From positions 5,332,001 through 5,396,000 of the forward strand of contig CM028326.1 of the NCBI GenBank assembly GCA_016647705.1: a stretch of 64,000 nt of DNA, given 5' to 3'. The translations under genes were made by a program, and so were the position numbers. Within the stretch, counting starts at the first letter, position 1, and each line of letters starts with the position of its first letter. Positions 1-13,139 of the stretch are shown piece after piece. The notes beneath the pieces are model-generated. The model saw only the letters and a program-made list of their open reading frames with translations. It had not been told where the DNA came from and made no database searches. This stretch comes from Eucommia ulmoides. Its lineage: Eukaryota; Streptophyta; Magnoliopsida; Garryales; Eucommiaceae.

Positions 1-2771
1 TTTGAAGGCCAAGAACGAGAGAAGTTTGACAAGGCAAGAGGTAGGCGTGGCAAGAACTTTTTCTTTTCTTTTCTCTCTCTCTTTTATTTTTTTTTTATTT
101 TTTATTTTTTTTTTATGGCAAGAGAAAGTAAGAGAAAAAAAACGGTGTTTTTGTTTCGGCAGAAAAGTTTGTTGTTGGATTGCAAAACACGAGTCGACAG
201 CCTGCTTGCAAACGTGTTCGAAAACTACAAATCATTAGATGAAAAATCAGCTACAGGGTTAGCAGATGTATTTGGTCGAATCCCAGAGGCTGCCGCACCG
301 GCTGTAGCGCCAGCAGTACAAGTTTACACCCTCCTTCACGACATACTTGCTCAGGATATTCAGACAATGCTGAGAAACTATTTACAGACAGCCGCCAAAA
401 AGAGGTGCAGGAAGCACATGGCTGAAACCGATGAATTCATTTCAAGCAACTCAGAGGGTTTACTCATCGACTCCATCACAATGTCCACCGCATACTTGAA
501 GATGAAGAATCTCTGCACAAACATAAGTAATGAAATTCAGGCTGACATTAAGATCCACGGTCAACACATACTCCCGAGGTATTAATCACAAAATTCTATT
601 ACAAACAGTAGTTATGAATATGATCAATAATTTTTTATTTTTTTTTATATTATTTTTTTCATTAATCTATATTGTTTTTCAGTTCTATTGACCTGTCAAG
701 CATCACGGCCTCAGTGTACAGCACCGAGTTGTCCAAGAGGCTAAGAGCTTTCCTTTCTATGTGGCCTCCATCAAGTCCTTTGCCATACGTAAATGAACTT
801 TTAATAGCAACCGGTGATTTTGAAAGGAGTCTCGAGTCGTGGAATATAAGGTATGTGATTAAGACTTTATTATTGAAGAAATTCAATGAATTGATTAAAA
901 AAAATGGTTTTCTTACATGATATATTTCTGCATGTTTCAGTCCAGTAGAAGGTGGATTGAACTCGAACGGTTTGTACCATAATTATATAATGGTGTGGGT
1001 ACAGGAAATGGAACTTAACCTACTCGACTTTTGCAAGGCGGAAAAGGTGTTATTCTATACCTTCTTAGTTTATATGATCATTAGTTTTTTAAGCCCGATT
1101 GAGAACGAACTTGATGATAAAAATCCTATTTTTTCACCTACAAGGTGGCATGGTCTGGAGTGATCACAAATCATTCAACCTCTCCATTTGCTGAGGAAAT
1201 GTACGAAAAGATCAAAGAAATGCTGATTCAATACGAGGTCGTGATCAGTAGATGGCCACAATACACGTTGGTTTTGGAGAACGTGAGTTTATTTTTTATT
1301 TTATTTTGTGTGTTTTCTCGTATCATTACAATGTCATGATTCAACCTTGTGTTCCCTGAGTTTCCTAATTTGGGTTCTTTTTGTTTTTAAGGCTGTTGGG
1401 AACGTGGAAAGAGCAATTGTGAAATCACTGGAGAAACAATACAATGATATCTTGACTCCATTAAAAGATAGCATACCGAAAAGGCTTGGGATCCAAGTTC
1501 AGAAACTGGCAAGAAGACAATCAACCGCGTCCTATTCCATCCCTAATCAGGTGAGTACTCTAAAAGTGCATGTATCGTTTCTAATATGCGTTTATATATT
1601 TTTTGACGAATTTTTTTCCTCGATATTTTTTTATTTCGGTATAGTTGGGGACTTTCTTGAACACCATCAAGAGAACTCTTGATGTTCTGCACTGTAGGGT
1701 AGAAGAGAATTTGAAGCTGTGGGCTTCATATTTGCCAGAAAACGGAGACAAAAAATCAAATTTTGGTGAACAAATGAATGCAGTCACGGTTTTGCTGAGA
1801 ACCAAATACAAAAACTATGTGCAGGCGACAATTGTGAAGCTCGTTAACAACGTAAGCATGATATTTCTGTTTTTGTTAATCCTGTAATATAATGGAACCA
1901 GTAAATTGCGCTTTTGAGACATTGATTAATGATTTTTTCAGACACAAATGAATCGGAGTGTGAGGCTTCAGAGGGTTTTGGAGGATACAAAGGAGGCAGA
2001 TGGGGAGGCTGAAGTCCGTGAAAGGATGCAAATGCTGAATACACAACTCATCGATTCCATATCCAATTTGCACGACGTCTTTACAAGCAGGATTTTCGTT
2101 GCAATTTGTCGTGGTTTTTGGGACAAAATGGGACAGGTAAAAGCTCGACTTAATTTTTCTTTTCTTTTCCAAGATTGCCCTCTGATTATTCTAAACTCGA
2201 ATCCATTTATCCTAGATTGTGTTGAAGTTTTTGGAGGGCAGAAAAGAGAATCGAGTATGGTATAATGGATCATATTACGCTCTTGGGGTAAGTTTTTTGA
2301 TACATTCTAAACCCTAAATTATTCTAAACCCTTAACCCCCCAAAAAATGCTATTGGAGTAAGTTTTTTGATACATTCACTGAAAATTATTCCAAACCCTA
2401 AAAACCCTAAAGCCCCCAAAAAGCTCTTGGGGTAAGTTTTTTGATACATTCACCGAAAATTATTCTAAACCCTAAACCCCAAAAAAGGCTCTTGGAATAA
2501 GTTTTCTGATACATTTACCGAAAAATCATGAAGAATAGGTTTTTTTATCCCCTCATAAACTAACATGTTTTTTGTTTTTCAATATTTTTTTTTTCAAATT
2601 TGGTTTTTGCAGATTTTGGATGATACTTTTGCCTCACAGATGCAGAGATTGTTGGGAAATGCGTTGCAGGATAAAGATCTTGAGCCGCCTCGATCGATAA
2701 CTGAAGTTCGATCCATTCTTTCGAGAGATGCAACCAACACAAATGATACATCCAACTACTTGTATTTCTAG
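1..2771 (+). CDS. MUN-domain (DUF810, Munc13-like) protein, 3' half of gene
   Basis: This is the C-terminal part (about 552 residues) of a plant MUN/MHD-domain protein of the DUF810 family; family members are usually about 900-1000 aa, and the 5' half lies outside the window. Exons read as 1-40, 163-578, 683-850, 941-1046, 1145-1282, 1392-1550, 1645-1851, 1942-2136, 2216-2287 and 2613-2771; every junction is GT-AG and the frame stays open to TAG at 2769-2771. Recognised segments are the block around SLLANVFENYKSLDE, the helical MHD-like stretch ending in AICRGFWDKMGQ, and the conserved C-terminus with LDDTFASQMQRLLGNALQ and EPPRSITEVRSIL. Known family role: PATROL1, a relative, helps deliver proton ATPases to the plasma membrane, so a function in vesicle tethering or exocytosis is inferred. 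From memory it looks closest to the At2g25800/At2g20010 subgroup. The next gene is convergent, 434 bp away. Confidence 0.9.
2279..2540 (+). repeat. Four-copy tandem repeat that duplicates a splice donor
   Basis: Four imperfect units begin at 2279, 2349, 2423 and 2488 (period 65-74 bp). Each starts with GCTCTTGG-like bases followed by TAAGTTTT, and the first three contain the plant telomere-like word AAACCCTAAA or close variants. Unit 1 contains the end of exon 9 (codons GCT CTT GGG) and the real donor GTAAGT at 2288. Unit 3 repeats that junction exactly, unit 2 keeps GTAAGT, and unit 4 has lost the GT. Confidence 0.9.
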
Positions 2772-2941
2772 TGATTTTAATTCTTTTCTATATAATTTAT
2801 CCATTCTTTTGTGAGTATATATGCCAAATAGTGTCCAAGAAAATTGTTGATTTTTTTTCCTTCCCATTTTTCAATATTCTTTTGTATTTTAATATGCCCA
2901 ATTTTGCTGTACAAATACTTGCTTCTCATATCAATAATAAG

Positions 2942-2945
<4 letters not shown>

Positions 2946-2992
<47 letters not shown>
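2946..2992. repeat. (CT)n microsatellite between convergent genes
   Basis: About 23 uninterrupted CT dinucleotides lie in the 434-bp gap between the stop codons of the MUN-domain gene and the convergent SPOC gene. The rest of the gap (2772-3204) is AT-rich 3' flanking sequence with a short poly-G run near 3145; no gene is visible in it. Confidence 0.97.
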
Positions 2993-2996
<4 letters not shown>

Positions 2997-3204
2997 TCCT
3001 CAAATGGTAAAAAGTAGCAGAAGAGGCAAAAAGTAAGGAACCAGGAATTTTTTGACACCCAAACAAGACAGCAAGTCCATACAAATCTAGAGATCGTCAT
3101 GCAAAGTACAAAGTAAAGGACTACAAAATAAACAAGGTGGGTTGGGGGGGGGGGAGGCTCGTTCTTGAATTTCCCGAAAAACAAACTGCATATCGAAAAG
3201 CAGA

Positions 3205-6200
3205 TCAAGTCCCCTTCCCTTGCTGGATTTGCTGAAGAAGAGCAGCAGCTAGCTGCAACGTCGCCTGAAGACGTTTCTGTGGATCAGCATCACCTTCTTC
3301 CTCTTGTTGTTGACTCCCTGAAGAACCGATTTGCATATCCCTCTGATTATGCCCAGCATTTGACATCTGTTGCTGCTGCTGCTGCATTTGTTGCACTTGT
3401 CCAAACTGGGAAGAAGAATGCTCTGAATATGCCTGGTTATGGGGTAAACTGTAATTCTGTGATGATGTTCTATACAAATTCTCAGACGGGTTCTGCCTAA
3501 AATCTTCCCCCATGGGTTGCTGCTGCCTCTGTTGCTGCCCAAGAAGCGATGAAGCCAATTTGGCTAGCTGTTCCGGTTGAAGGGATGCTGCTACAGGCAT
3601 AGGCGAAGAACTATTTTCATGAAAGGACGACCTGCCGCTTCCAGCAAATGTGCTACCCAAAATGCCATCTCCATAGCTACTTGAGCTTGTTTCCTGTACA
3701 GCCCTAGGCATAGCTGGGTTATACCCCTGAAACATGTGGTCACCACCGCTATTGCTTAATCCCACATTTCGAGTACCAGAATTCGGGTTCTGCAAGTGAT
3801 TATTAGAGTTTCGCTGATGAAACACATATTCGTGCGAGTTCTCATCCATGTAGTCAGGATAAGTATGAGAAGATGACAAATTCGATTGAAATGGTGGATT
3901 ATTCATCCTGGGTTTTCCAGGATATGGCCCTGGTGGTGCTGAGGAATAAGGGCCTGAAGGTGAAGTTGACAAGGTATTATTATTCACCCTCTCATGTGGA
4001 TTTCCATGATTGGAACCAGCATAATCCAACTTCAAAATCACACCGGAGATGCTTAGTTTACCCGGTACCTTGAGTACTTTCTCTGAGAAGTCTGAAGGGG
4101 GTACAAGAAACAGAGTAGTCACTTCATCCAATTTAGCAACTGCTGCTCGTTGCTTCTCCGTGAGGTAACTCATGAATTCGTTGTAGAACACAATATCGGG
4201 ATCACTGTGGGGAACAAAGAACACAACCCAAGCGTTAGCTGCTTGGTAGTAGTGCTTTGCCAGCATTTCTAGGCCGGTTCTTGCAGTGCAATCCAGATAA
4301 TCAGGTCTGCAACATTAAAACAGTTTCACAACACCGGTTCAGGCATAAAGATTTAATAATTACTCAAAAAGTGCTGTGAAAAAACAGATTTAGAGAGAGA
4401 GAGAGAGAGTAGACCATATATATGATGATGAAATGGAAATTGGAGTACTTACAGCACCATATCCATTACTTTTCCAACAGGGAAGCAGCGAACACGACAG
4501 ACAGGATTTCCTCCCTTTGCTAATGTCCCTTCCCATTTCCACTCTTCATTTAAAGAAGAATGGGGTGGATCAGGAGTTGATCTTTTCCACTCAACAGGCT
4601 TAGGAGGCAAACCCACCTGCAACCCATCATAAGCTACAGCCCGGTGATCAATCCTCTCCCCATAAGGATGATTTGGAGGAGGAGGAGGAGGCGGCATCAC
4701 ACGATCAGGCGTCTGCTTCTTGTTGTACCCAAACGATCCAGAATCAAAGTTCCTATCAAGACCTGCCTGAGGCTGGGGAAGATCAGGTAACATCCTAGGG
4801 CGAACATGCTTTGCTTGTTCTGTATCAGAATAAGGGAACTCTGGAAGCTCATTGTCCGGAGGAAAGGGGGTGTTTTTTGGCTTCTTCGCTCCATGGTAGA
4901 GCAACGCATCTTCAGGTAAGTCCCAAGAATCATCATAGAATGGACCCTGTCGAGGAGGGGGAAACCGCTCAGGAGAAAAATCACGAAAGTGGGCACCTCT
5001 ATTGCCTGGAGGACTGCCATGACGTTCATATAGTCCTTGTTCGGGGCCTAGTTCTTGGAACCTCCTTTGCTCAAATGCACCATCCCCACCTCCCCGAAAC
5101 TCGCCCTTTCTCTTGAAATTCATGGCCTCTGGACCCACTGATTCTATATTTGACATAAAACGTGGAGATCTCATGTTGGGTTCTTCGTCTAAGTCCCTAT
5201 CATGAAGCCCGTATGATCTCATATGTAAAGAGGGAGGTGGCATTGAATTCCTAGTTAAAGAGGGAGGTGGCATTGAATTCCTTCCAGTGTTGGATGATGA
5301 TCCTGAATCATTCCTTGCAAAACATATATGCACGCGGGGGTTACCAAATAGCTTCCCTTGAAGCGTTTCTTTGGCCCTGCAGGCTCCCATTACATTTCGA
5401 AACCGAACAAAAGCATAACTACGACCTGGAAATACTGTAATCTTCTCAATCTCACCAAATGGAGAAAATGCCCTCCTCAGAATTGTTTCGTCCACCTTCA
5501 ACTGAGCTGGAAATCCAATCCACAAGACCTCACTGGGTTCTACATCTCTATCACTCATCTTGGATTTGTCAGGGTAATATGGCTCGGGACTATGATGACG
5601 TGATCTGGAGTCCCTTTGTGGAAAGGGAGATGCTCTTACGTTGGAGCGTGGTTCATCACGGCGTTGCAAGTAATCATCATCACGCGATGGCAGTGATTTT
5701 TCCTGAGATATATATAAAGCCATCGTGTGTAAAACTACCCTTATCTTGTTTTTGAGGAGATGGAAAAGCCAATTATCTTTTGGGGAAGTCAAACTAACTA
5801 ATGAGCATATAAAACTTGGCCCTTCAGGTTTTAATGAGTGGAATGTTAAAAATGATTTGGTAGAAGTTCAACCTACTTGAAGTTTCGTTCATTTTTTTAG
5901 AGGCGGGAGAAAACTGAAGAATAAATGATAAAATTTGAAATCAGGAGTGCGGAATGTTGCCTCATACTGCGTTTGTACATGTCTTTGCTAAATATGTAAA
6001 ACTTCACACTCGAGCTTTTCCAGATTAAATTCAAAAAAATTTATTATCTTCCATTCATTGATGAGATCAAGATATCAATCCAAACACCGGTGCAACAAAA
6101 GAATGAAGTTCAAATGAAATTCGTAAATCAATTATCCCCCTAAAGCTAACAATTCCCTCTACTCTTTCTACAGTAAAAGATGTTCTTATGCTCTTCCAAG

Positions 6201-9200
6201 CTACATTTCAAAGGCAAAATTAAGCAAACTATGAGGAGCTGCAAGCACATTCAAATATGGTTCAAATCTACAAAGATTGGGAGCTTAAATATCATTGTCA
6301 CATTAGGTAACATTTTATATGAGTTAATTATGGCATGGGCTATAGATCACCCCACAAATTGGACCGGCTAGAATATGGTGCTACAAACCCGTAGAGGATT
6401 GGTTTGGGTTAAGCAATGGCATCATCATCATCATCATCAGAAGTCGCCATGACAAATTCTTTAGAGATATATTTATGCAGCTTCTGAGACTCCAAAATGA
6501 TTGAATGTTGGAAATATGACTTGTATGAATGTAATCGATCAGTCATAAACCTGGGTTCCTGTGTATTTCTCTAGCTAATAGAGAACATACTTTTCGTGTT
6601 GAAATGATGTGTTTCCGCTGGCATACATGTTCGGGTTCGCTAGGAACTAAGTTCTCTCTATTTCTTCATTTTGAAAAAGCAATCTGCATGACATTACAGT
6701 TACATTAAACTAAGTCATTTTCATATTGCTCTGTACTAATCAACTACTTCCGAGTTTCTATTTCAGTTGTCATTACTTGGTCACTCGGGGTGCGCTATTG
6801 TTTTCTGGGATGTTCTATCTTTTGAAGCGTTTGGAGTTGTGGAGCAGAAACTACGTATAAGACATTGCATCCTGTAGATGCATAACTAGTATATCTTCTA
6901 GTATAAAACAGACATCAAGTGGTCCGTAAAGTTTTGCACAATGGCAACCATGTCTCTCATACAGACACTCCACTCTTTTGTCAGTTAACAAGAAAACTCC
7001 TATCTGAACAATCCGGATTAAACTATCTTCGTAGCAATAACCCAAATATGCAAATTACATTATTTTATTAACCCAGCTAAATTATCCAAAACTATGCATT
7101 TCTCCAAATCGACCAGAAAATCAAACGAATCAATGTATACTTTGGCTAAGCTGCTAATAGTTTTGCTATTAACCTCTTCTGATGCCTTCATGGAAGTTTC
7201 ACAGTTAGTTGATATGGTTGGTTGATGGTCAATGTGAAAAAGTGTGATTAGACCGGTGATTGGATCATTGAACTCCTGGAATCATAATGTTATTTGCATG
7301 TTGGAAGAGGGATCTTAGCTTTGTCAATTGACTTGGATAATGCCATGTCCTCATTTATTGAAGCTGTAGGATTGACGAAGTCATGAACTGCCACGATGAA
7401 GTTGATTTGGAAGTACTTTTTAAATGTACACATTACTTTGTAGTGTTAGTGAGGCACGTTATCACCAGCCTTCACTTTTCGTTATGGTTATATCTACTAT
7501 AGGGAGTCTCCTCTGTCTTATTAAAGGATTTTCATTCTTCAAGTATCCTGCCCTTTTATGAATTGAAAATGTGTGCCCTAAAACTTGCTTTTCGCCCTTA
7601 ACACGCAGATCACAATTGGATTCATATGAAAGCATGATCCCTGTACGATTCTTGATAAAGTTGGAAGTATGGTAAATGGTGAGGTGATACATAAGTTTAA
7701 CAGCAGTTCAACTAATCACACTCCGGGAATGAAGTTGCAGGCTGTCATTGTTACAGCAGTATTGCCATTGCAGGAAGCAACAATGCTGACTGGTTGTAAG
7801 AATTCTATCCAGATGGCTTCGATTTGGTGTTATGGATGATGCTGGCTGTGATAATTGTAAGTTATTATTATCCACTTGTAATCAGTGTAAGATTGTGGCT
7901 TTAAATATGTTTTGAAGTAAGAGCCTGACCTAGTGTCACAGCTACTTGTGGTTTTGCCTCACCAAACCCTAGCTTGATCTTTAACACAATTCCAAATTTG
8001 CAAACAAGCTATCTAATGCAAGCAAGATAACTATTGAGAAACCAAAACATGAATGATAATTTCAAGTAACAAAAGATTTGGCATATTTTAAGAATTAATA
8101 TGACCTGAAGTTTGAAGACTAATCCTGAAAACTAAATTTTTTCATTGCAGAATATCGCAGTTTAGGTCTTCAACTCTAAAGAGACGACTGATAACTCACC
8201 ACAATCTTTTCTTCAAGTTTTCAGAAACTTAAGAAAGCTTTTAGCATAGTTAACGGCGTTAGTAGTGTTCAAGTTGCAATCATATTAGCACAATTAAGTT
8301 GCAAGTTAGTTTCCGAGATAGGTCAGCATTCTTGCTCTCAATTTGGAAGATTGAAGACTAGACTATGGAACATGATTATCCTATTACTGGAATTCAGTGC
8401 TTGCCATTGTTCATCACGAATTGCAGTTACCTTTCTGTTAACAACGATGGAAAGCATGGCAACGCCTATGCATAAAGGCACATTTTTTAAACTACTTTAT
8501 TTGATGAAGTATGGAGAAGTGGACCAAAAATGGAAAGCATCCCAATGAGATGAAAGCAAACATATGGAATGTTGATGCAAAATGGAGGAATGATGTACTT
8601 GCTTGAGGAGGCATAAGTTGATCTAGAACTAACTGTTTATCTCAACTTAAAGATTATTTGTCACTTCTCTAAAAGCTGCCATCAAATTGACCACGGCTAG
8701 GAGATTTTATTAAACCAAGAACTTTCTTAAAGAAATTATTTGTTGGACGAAGCTGTATTTGAGTTTGCCATTATTTTCAATGCATGTCAATTGTGTTCCT
8801 TTAATAGAATTAAAGGGAAAATACATGTATATGAAATCGATAGGACATCCCAAAGAAAACAGACAAAGGTGGGCAGAACTAACCGCCTTTGCAAATTGAA
8901 TTCTAAGCGCACTGCCTGCTAGAACATAACCTTCAAGTTCTCTCATTGCAGCAAAGGCCCCTTCTTCATTTATGAAATTTATGAAAGCATAGCTACGACC
9001 CAGTTGAAATGCCACACTCTCAAGCTTGCCAAAGTGTAAGAAATGATTAGTCAGAGTGCTCTCAGATACGCTCTGAGAGATATTGCCAACCCAGAGGTGT
9101 CTTGAAGGAGGATTGCTTCGCCCACTCTTCTCCTCAGACCTCGAAGGGTAGTCCCTGCGAAATTTATCCCTTCCAACTCTTCCAGTCTGTAGATATAGAA

Positions 9201-9971
9201 CATATAACAATTATCATCAAACAACAGCGCAACACCAGCACACAAGTGTTCACATGCATTTCCACATGCAACAGAAGAAGCCAAACTGAAAAACAATAGA
9301 TAGGTCCAGACATCGCGTTCACTTTCAAAGAAAAAATGAACACTAGCAAGATGTATTTGCATGTCTTCCCTTCATTTCGTTTTAGTGATTTCAAGTTTTG
9401 GCCTCAGAGGCAGCCCATGATTAGTTGTCAACATCAGATTTGAGGTTCAAGTGACATCACCACAAATCTACAATGTGCGCCTGCGCGCGCGCGCACACAA
9501 GTATCCATATACAGAAGATAAACATTCAGGAAGGATGTAAATAAAGTAGAGAATCCAATGAGTCCTCAAATTCAGGGACCACATGATTCTCGGATATCAA
9601 AAACTGACAGCTAAAGTGCACGAAATACTCGGGAATTGAAGAGTACAAAGGCCGAATCTGATTCTACGGAAATAGATGACTGCATATACAGTCTACACCC
9701 AGAAAGAACAGGTAAGAACCATATGCAAGTGAAAAGAATTGCAAACAAGGCTATTCTTCGTCCATTATAGTTTTCTACACAATCAATCAACGCACCAAAG
9801 CACTGATACTTAAATCCAATTAATAATCCAGTCAAGGGGTAAACGAGGGGAAAAATTACCACTAACTTAAAATCCAATATCGTAAAGGCATAACACAGAA
9901 GAAAACGAGGAAAAACAAAACGGAACGCAGGAATCGTAACAAGACATCCATGAAGAAAACGAACTAACCAT
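3205..9971 (-). CDS. RRM and SPOC domain RNA-binding protein (FPA-like, AT4G12640 type)
   Basis: Four coding exons on the minus strand, 9969-9971, 8884-9186, 4453-5702 and 3205-4306, give 885 aa. The start ATG is the last three bases of exon 1: an in-frame TGA lies just upstream, and the donor GTTAGT follows directly. Domains: RRM1 at about residues 31-102 (RNP2 LWVGNI 32-37, RNP1 RSYAFINF 65-72); RRM2 at about 160-235 (LWIGFP, RSYAFVRF, ending NPRVHICFA); a Pro/Arg-rich linker; a SPOC domain at about 490-640 (WKWEGTLAKGG, KVMDMVL, LAKHYYQAANAWVVFFVP, LFLVPPSDF); and a Gln-rich tail. FPA itself has three RRMs and controls 3'-end choice and flowering; this two-RRM layout and the wording of both RRMs fit the AT4G12640 group better. 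A nuclear role in RNA 3'-end processing or silencing is inferred. A 30-bp in-frame duplication (5226-5285) repeats NSMPPPSL in the linker. Confidence 0.9.
5703..8883 (-). other. Long (3.2 kb) intron of the SPOC-domain gene
   Basis: This stretch separates the RRM1 exon (ending in residues FAKA) from the RRM2 exon (beginning EKSLPSR). Both borders are GT/AG on the minus strand and phase 0. I found no coding similarity, RNA gene or clear transposon in it; open frames are short and unrelated to known domains. Confidence 0.8.
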
Positions 9972-10069
9972 TATCGTTTGATCGGAATTTCACTCACAGA
10001 AAACAAAAGGGCGAAACTTTCGAGAAACTGCTGCGCTGCAATTATTGTTTATGTAAATGTGAATGCTGC

Positions 10070-10080
10070 ATACATATATA
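10070..10080 (-). promoter_or_regulatory. Putative TATA box of the SPOC-domain gene
   Basis: The minus strand reads TTATATATG about 100 bp upstream of the proposed start codon. Between it and the ATG at 9971 there is no other ATG, which fits transcription starting near 10,045 and a short leader. This is inferred from position and sequence only. Confidence 0.5.
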
Positions 10081-10402
10081 ACAGAATCAGCTCGGGAAAA
10101 TGACTAAAGCCGAAAATTTGCTTCGTTCAGTGGTTGAATTCCATGGAAATCCTATAATCTCGAGAGAGAGAGAAGAGAGGGTGAGAAACGCGAAATTGGT
10201 TTAGGGCTTGCGAATTGATGATGAGAAGTCGTTTACTAGAATCCGAAGAAGGGTTTTGCACGTGGCAACCGTGCGGATATGAGTGCAAAGTGTAATTAAA
10301 ATTGGGATTTTTTAGATTCTCTTTCGTTGATAAAGCTTTTAAACAAGGCATTGGTGGATAAGTCTCTTAATCTCAAAGAGTGAGTAAGTGTAATATATTA
10401 TT

Positions 10403-10700
10403 AGTCCCATTTAAAACTTAAGTTTAGTCATTTAAATTGATTTTTACTTGCATATTAATCTCACATGTACTCACGTCTGTGTAATGTTAGTTACATACAC
10501 CTATGTAATATTAGTTATGAATTACAAATTACACGTAACTATGTTATATGTACTTGTGTAATATTTATTGCATCTAACAAATATTTTATATACAAGTTAG
10601 ATACATGTAACTGCGAGAGTGTGGCGTTTGAATTAGGCTTTTCGCTATTTTTTAATGTGCAAAATTAAAATACAAGTTATAATTACGTATCAGACTTTTT
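10403..10700 (+). repeat. Dispersed AT-rich repeat, copy A
   Basis: The segment has many TTAGTTACATGTAAC-like words and ends in a stretch containing GTTAGATACATGTAACTGCG followed by AATACAAGTTATAATTACG. The same order of words occurs in direct orientation at 12590-13125 and in reverse complement at 13140-13315. No open reading frame of note is present. It is probably a non-autonomous mobile element of unknown class. Confidence 0.75.
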
Positions 10701-10709
10701 TTAAATTGA

Positions 10710-12590
10710 AGTTAAAATAAGAGAGTTGCTACACAAACATCCATAAAACAAACTATTCTCAAATTAATGTTTTTAATTTTTAATTTTTTTTTATATTTTT
10801 CTTTTTATCTCTAATTAGGTGAAAAAATTTGCACTCGTGAGGATGTTATTATGAAATAATGAAATTATTGATATTATTTCATCATCTTTTTGTTATAGTT
10901 TAATTTATTTTAAGTTATTATCTTAAGATTTATATAATTAATTTATTTTTAAGAAAGAGTTTAAGATTCATCTCAAACCTTAGAGACCAATTTTTTCACG
11001 TCAAATTTTAAGAAAGGGCTCATCGTGCAAACCATATAGGTTTATATATAGTGTTAGTTTTAGTTATTGATTAGAAAAATTAATATAATAAAAAGGCGTT
11101 AAAAAATTAATAAAAATTTTATTATATAGTCCTCAAAAGATATAGAAATCAAAAAATAGTCCCCCCCAACTACTATAATAAAGTTTTAGTTCCCCAGAGA
11201 TTTTTTAGAGAACATGCCTATGTTCTTTGACCATAGTTATTTCATGATTTACATAAAATATCATTCTATAAAATATAGTAAGACGTGAACATTTATATTT
11301 TTATTTTTCTATTTTTAAATATTTAATACATGTTTATGACATGATTGTACTGTTGTAGATGTTCATAATTTTTATGTGAATAAATTATATTATTTGTTAT
11401 ATTTATAAGTTTTTCTGTTTTACGTTTTTTTATTATGAGCACTCACACTGCTATTTAAAATAATTGTGAATATTCAAGGGGAAAAGTGAAAAAAAATTAA
11501 AAAAAAAATAAAACTAAAATCGACCTAAAACAACAAATCAAAACATTAAAAAAAATAAGATTAACAAAAACAAAACTAGTATGAATATTCACCAACCACA
11601 ATGACATATTCACCTAAAATAAAATCTGTATGAATGTTCAACCAACTACAACAAACATTCACAAAAAAAATAAAAATAAAAATAAAATCAAAAATCAATA
11701 TGAACATTCATTAAGAACAAACAAAAATCAACAAAAAGAATATTCATAATGTATAGACAAAAACTCTACCAAAATCAAAACAGATCTAAACTGGTGTGAA
11801 ATTCACAAAAAAGAAATCAAGAGCATTGAAAAAAAAAACTAAAGATAAACGAAAATCAAACTGGTGCAAACATTCATCAAATCGCAATTGAGCATTCACT
11901 AAACTACACACCAATATGCACATTCGCAAAAAACAAAACTAACGACGAAAGGCAGTGGCAAATATTAAAAGGCAGCGGCAAACAACGGTTCATATATGAA
12001 ATTTTAGGGTTCTTTGTTATGTTCCAGATCTAGTATGAACGTTCCACCGTCAAAAGACAGTGGCGTCTCAAATTTGGAAAATTCCAAATCTGAGAAAGAG
12101 TTCGTTGTGCCTTTCGCAAGATCTAGAACATTCCCTTGTGCCGTCCTTTCGCCACCGCTCACATTCCCCGCTGCTAGACTTTTCGGATATGAGATTTTTC
12201 AAATCTAGAAAATTTCAGAATTGAAAATTGCAGATTTGGAATTTTTCAAATCTGAGAAAGAGAGAGAGAGAGCACGACTAGTGGCAACCATTGAAAACAC
12301 TATGAACATCGGCGCGACGAATGTGAACTGAGGTGGTGGCGACATTCGACTTTGACTTCGACAGTGGTGATGATAGGGGTTACAGCTAAAATTTGGGGAG
12401 AGAGAGAGGGGTTGAAAATGAATAGAAGGATTATGATTTCTCCATTATATATATTAGGATATATATGTCTATTCACCCCCCTGTCGAGGGCTAAACTCTA
12501 AGAATTTATTGACCGTTGTCTAAATAATAACCTATTTGTTTAAATGGATAATTGGTCATTAGTCCTAAATAACGGATGTAATTTTAAAAA
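10710..12590. other. AT-rich non-coding stretch between repeat copies
   Basis: No gene is supported here. The segment is AT-rich, with many recurring words such as AACATTCACCAA between about 11,450 and 11,950, and a short GA-rich patch near 12,255. Together with the repeat copies on both sides it may be the inner part of one degraded mobile element. Confidence 0.6.
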
Positions 12591-13125
12591 AATCTCGCTT
12601 AAAATATAAGTTTTGATTTATTCCCTTAAGTTGGATTTTACTTGAGTTGTAGTCTCGCATGTGCAGACATTGCAGGGATTGTACAAAAAACTCTGGTGAG
12701 TAAATTCGTTTTATAGTGAATATTAGTTACATATAACTAATATTAGTTACAACTTAATAATTAACATATATTACATATATCTGTGTAATTTTAGTTACAT
12801 GTACTTATGTAATATTAGTTACACGTTATAAATTATATGTATTTGTGTAATATTTGTGACATTTAACAAATATTATATACATAAATTAATTTAATATTAG
12901 TTACATATATTTGTGTAAATTTAGTTACGTGTTACAAATTATATGTATTTTGTGTAATATTTGTTACATCTAACAATTTTTTACACACAAATTTGTTTCA
13001 TGTTACAAAATACAGTAATATTTGTTACATTTAACAAAAATTTATACACAAATTAGTTACATGTAACTATGTGAGTGCAGGTGCGTGTATGGGCTTCCGC
13101 CTTTTTTTTAATGGTTGTTTGTGTG
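12590..13125 (+). repeat. Dispersed AT-rich repeat, copy B
   Basis: Second direct copy of the repeat seen at 10403, enlarged by several extra short TTAGTTACATGT/TAATATTTGTTACAT units, so that the core is itself a degenerate tandem array. Confidence 0.7.
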
Positions 13126-13139
13126 GCAAATCCCTTATT

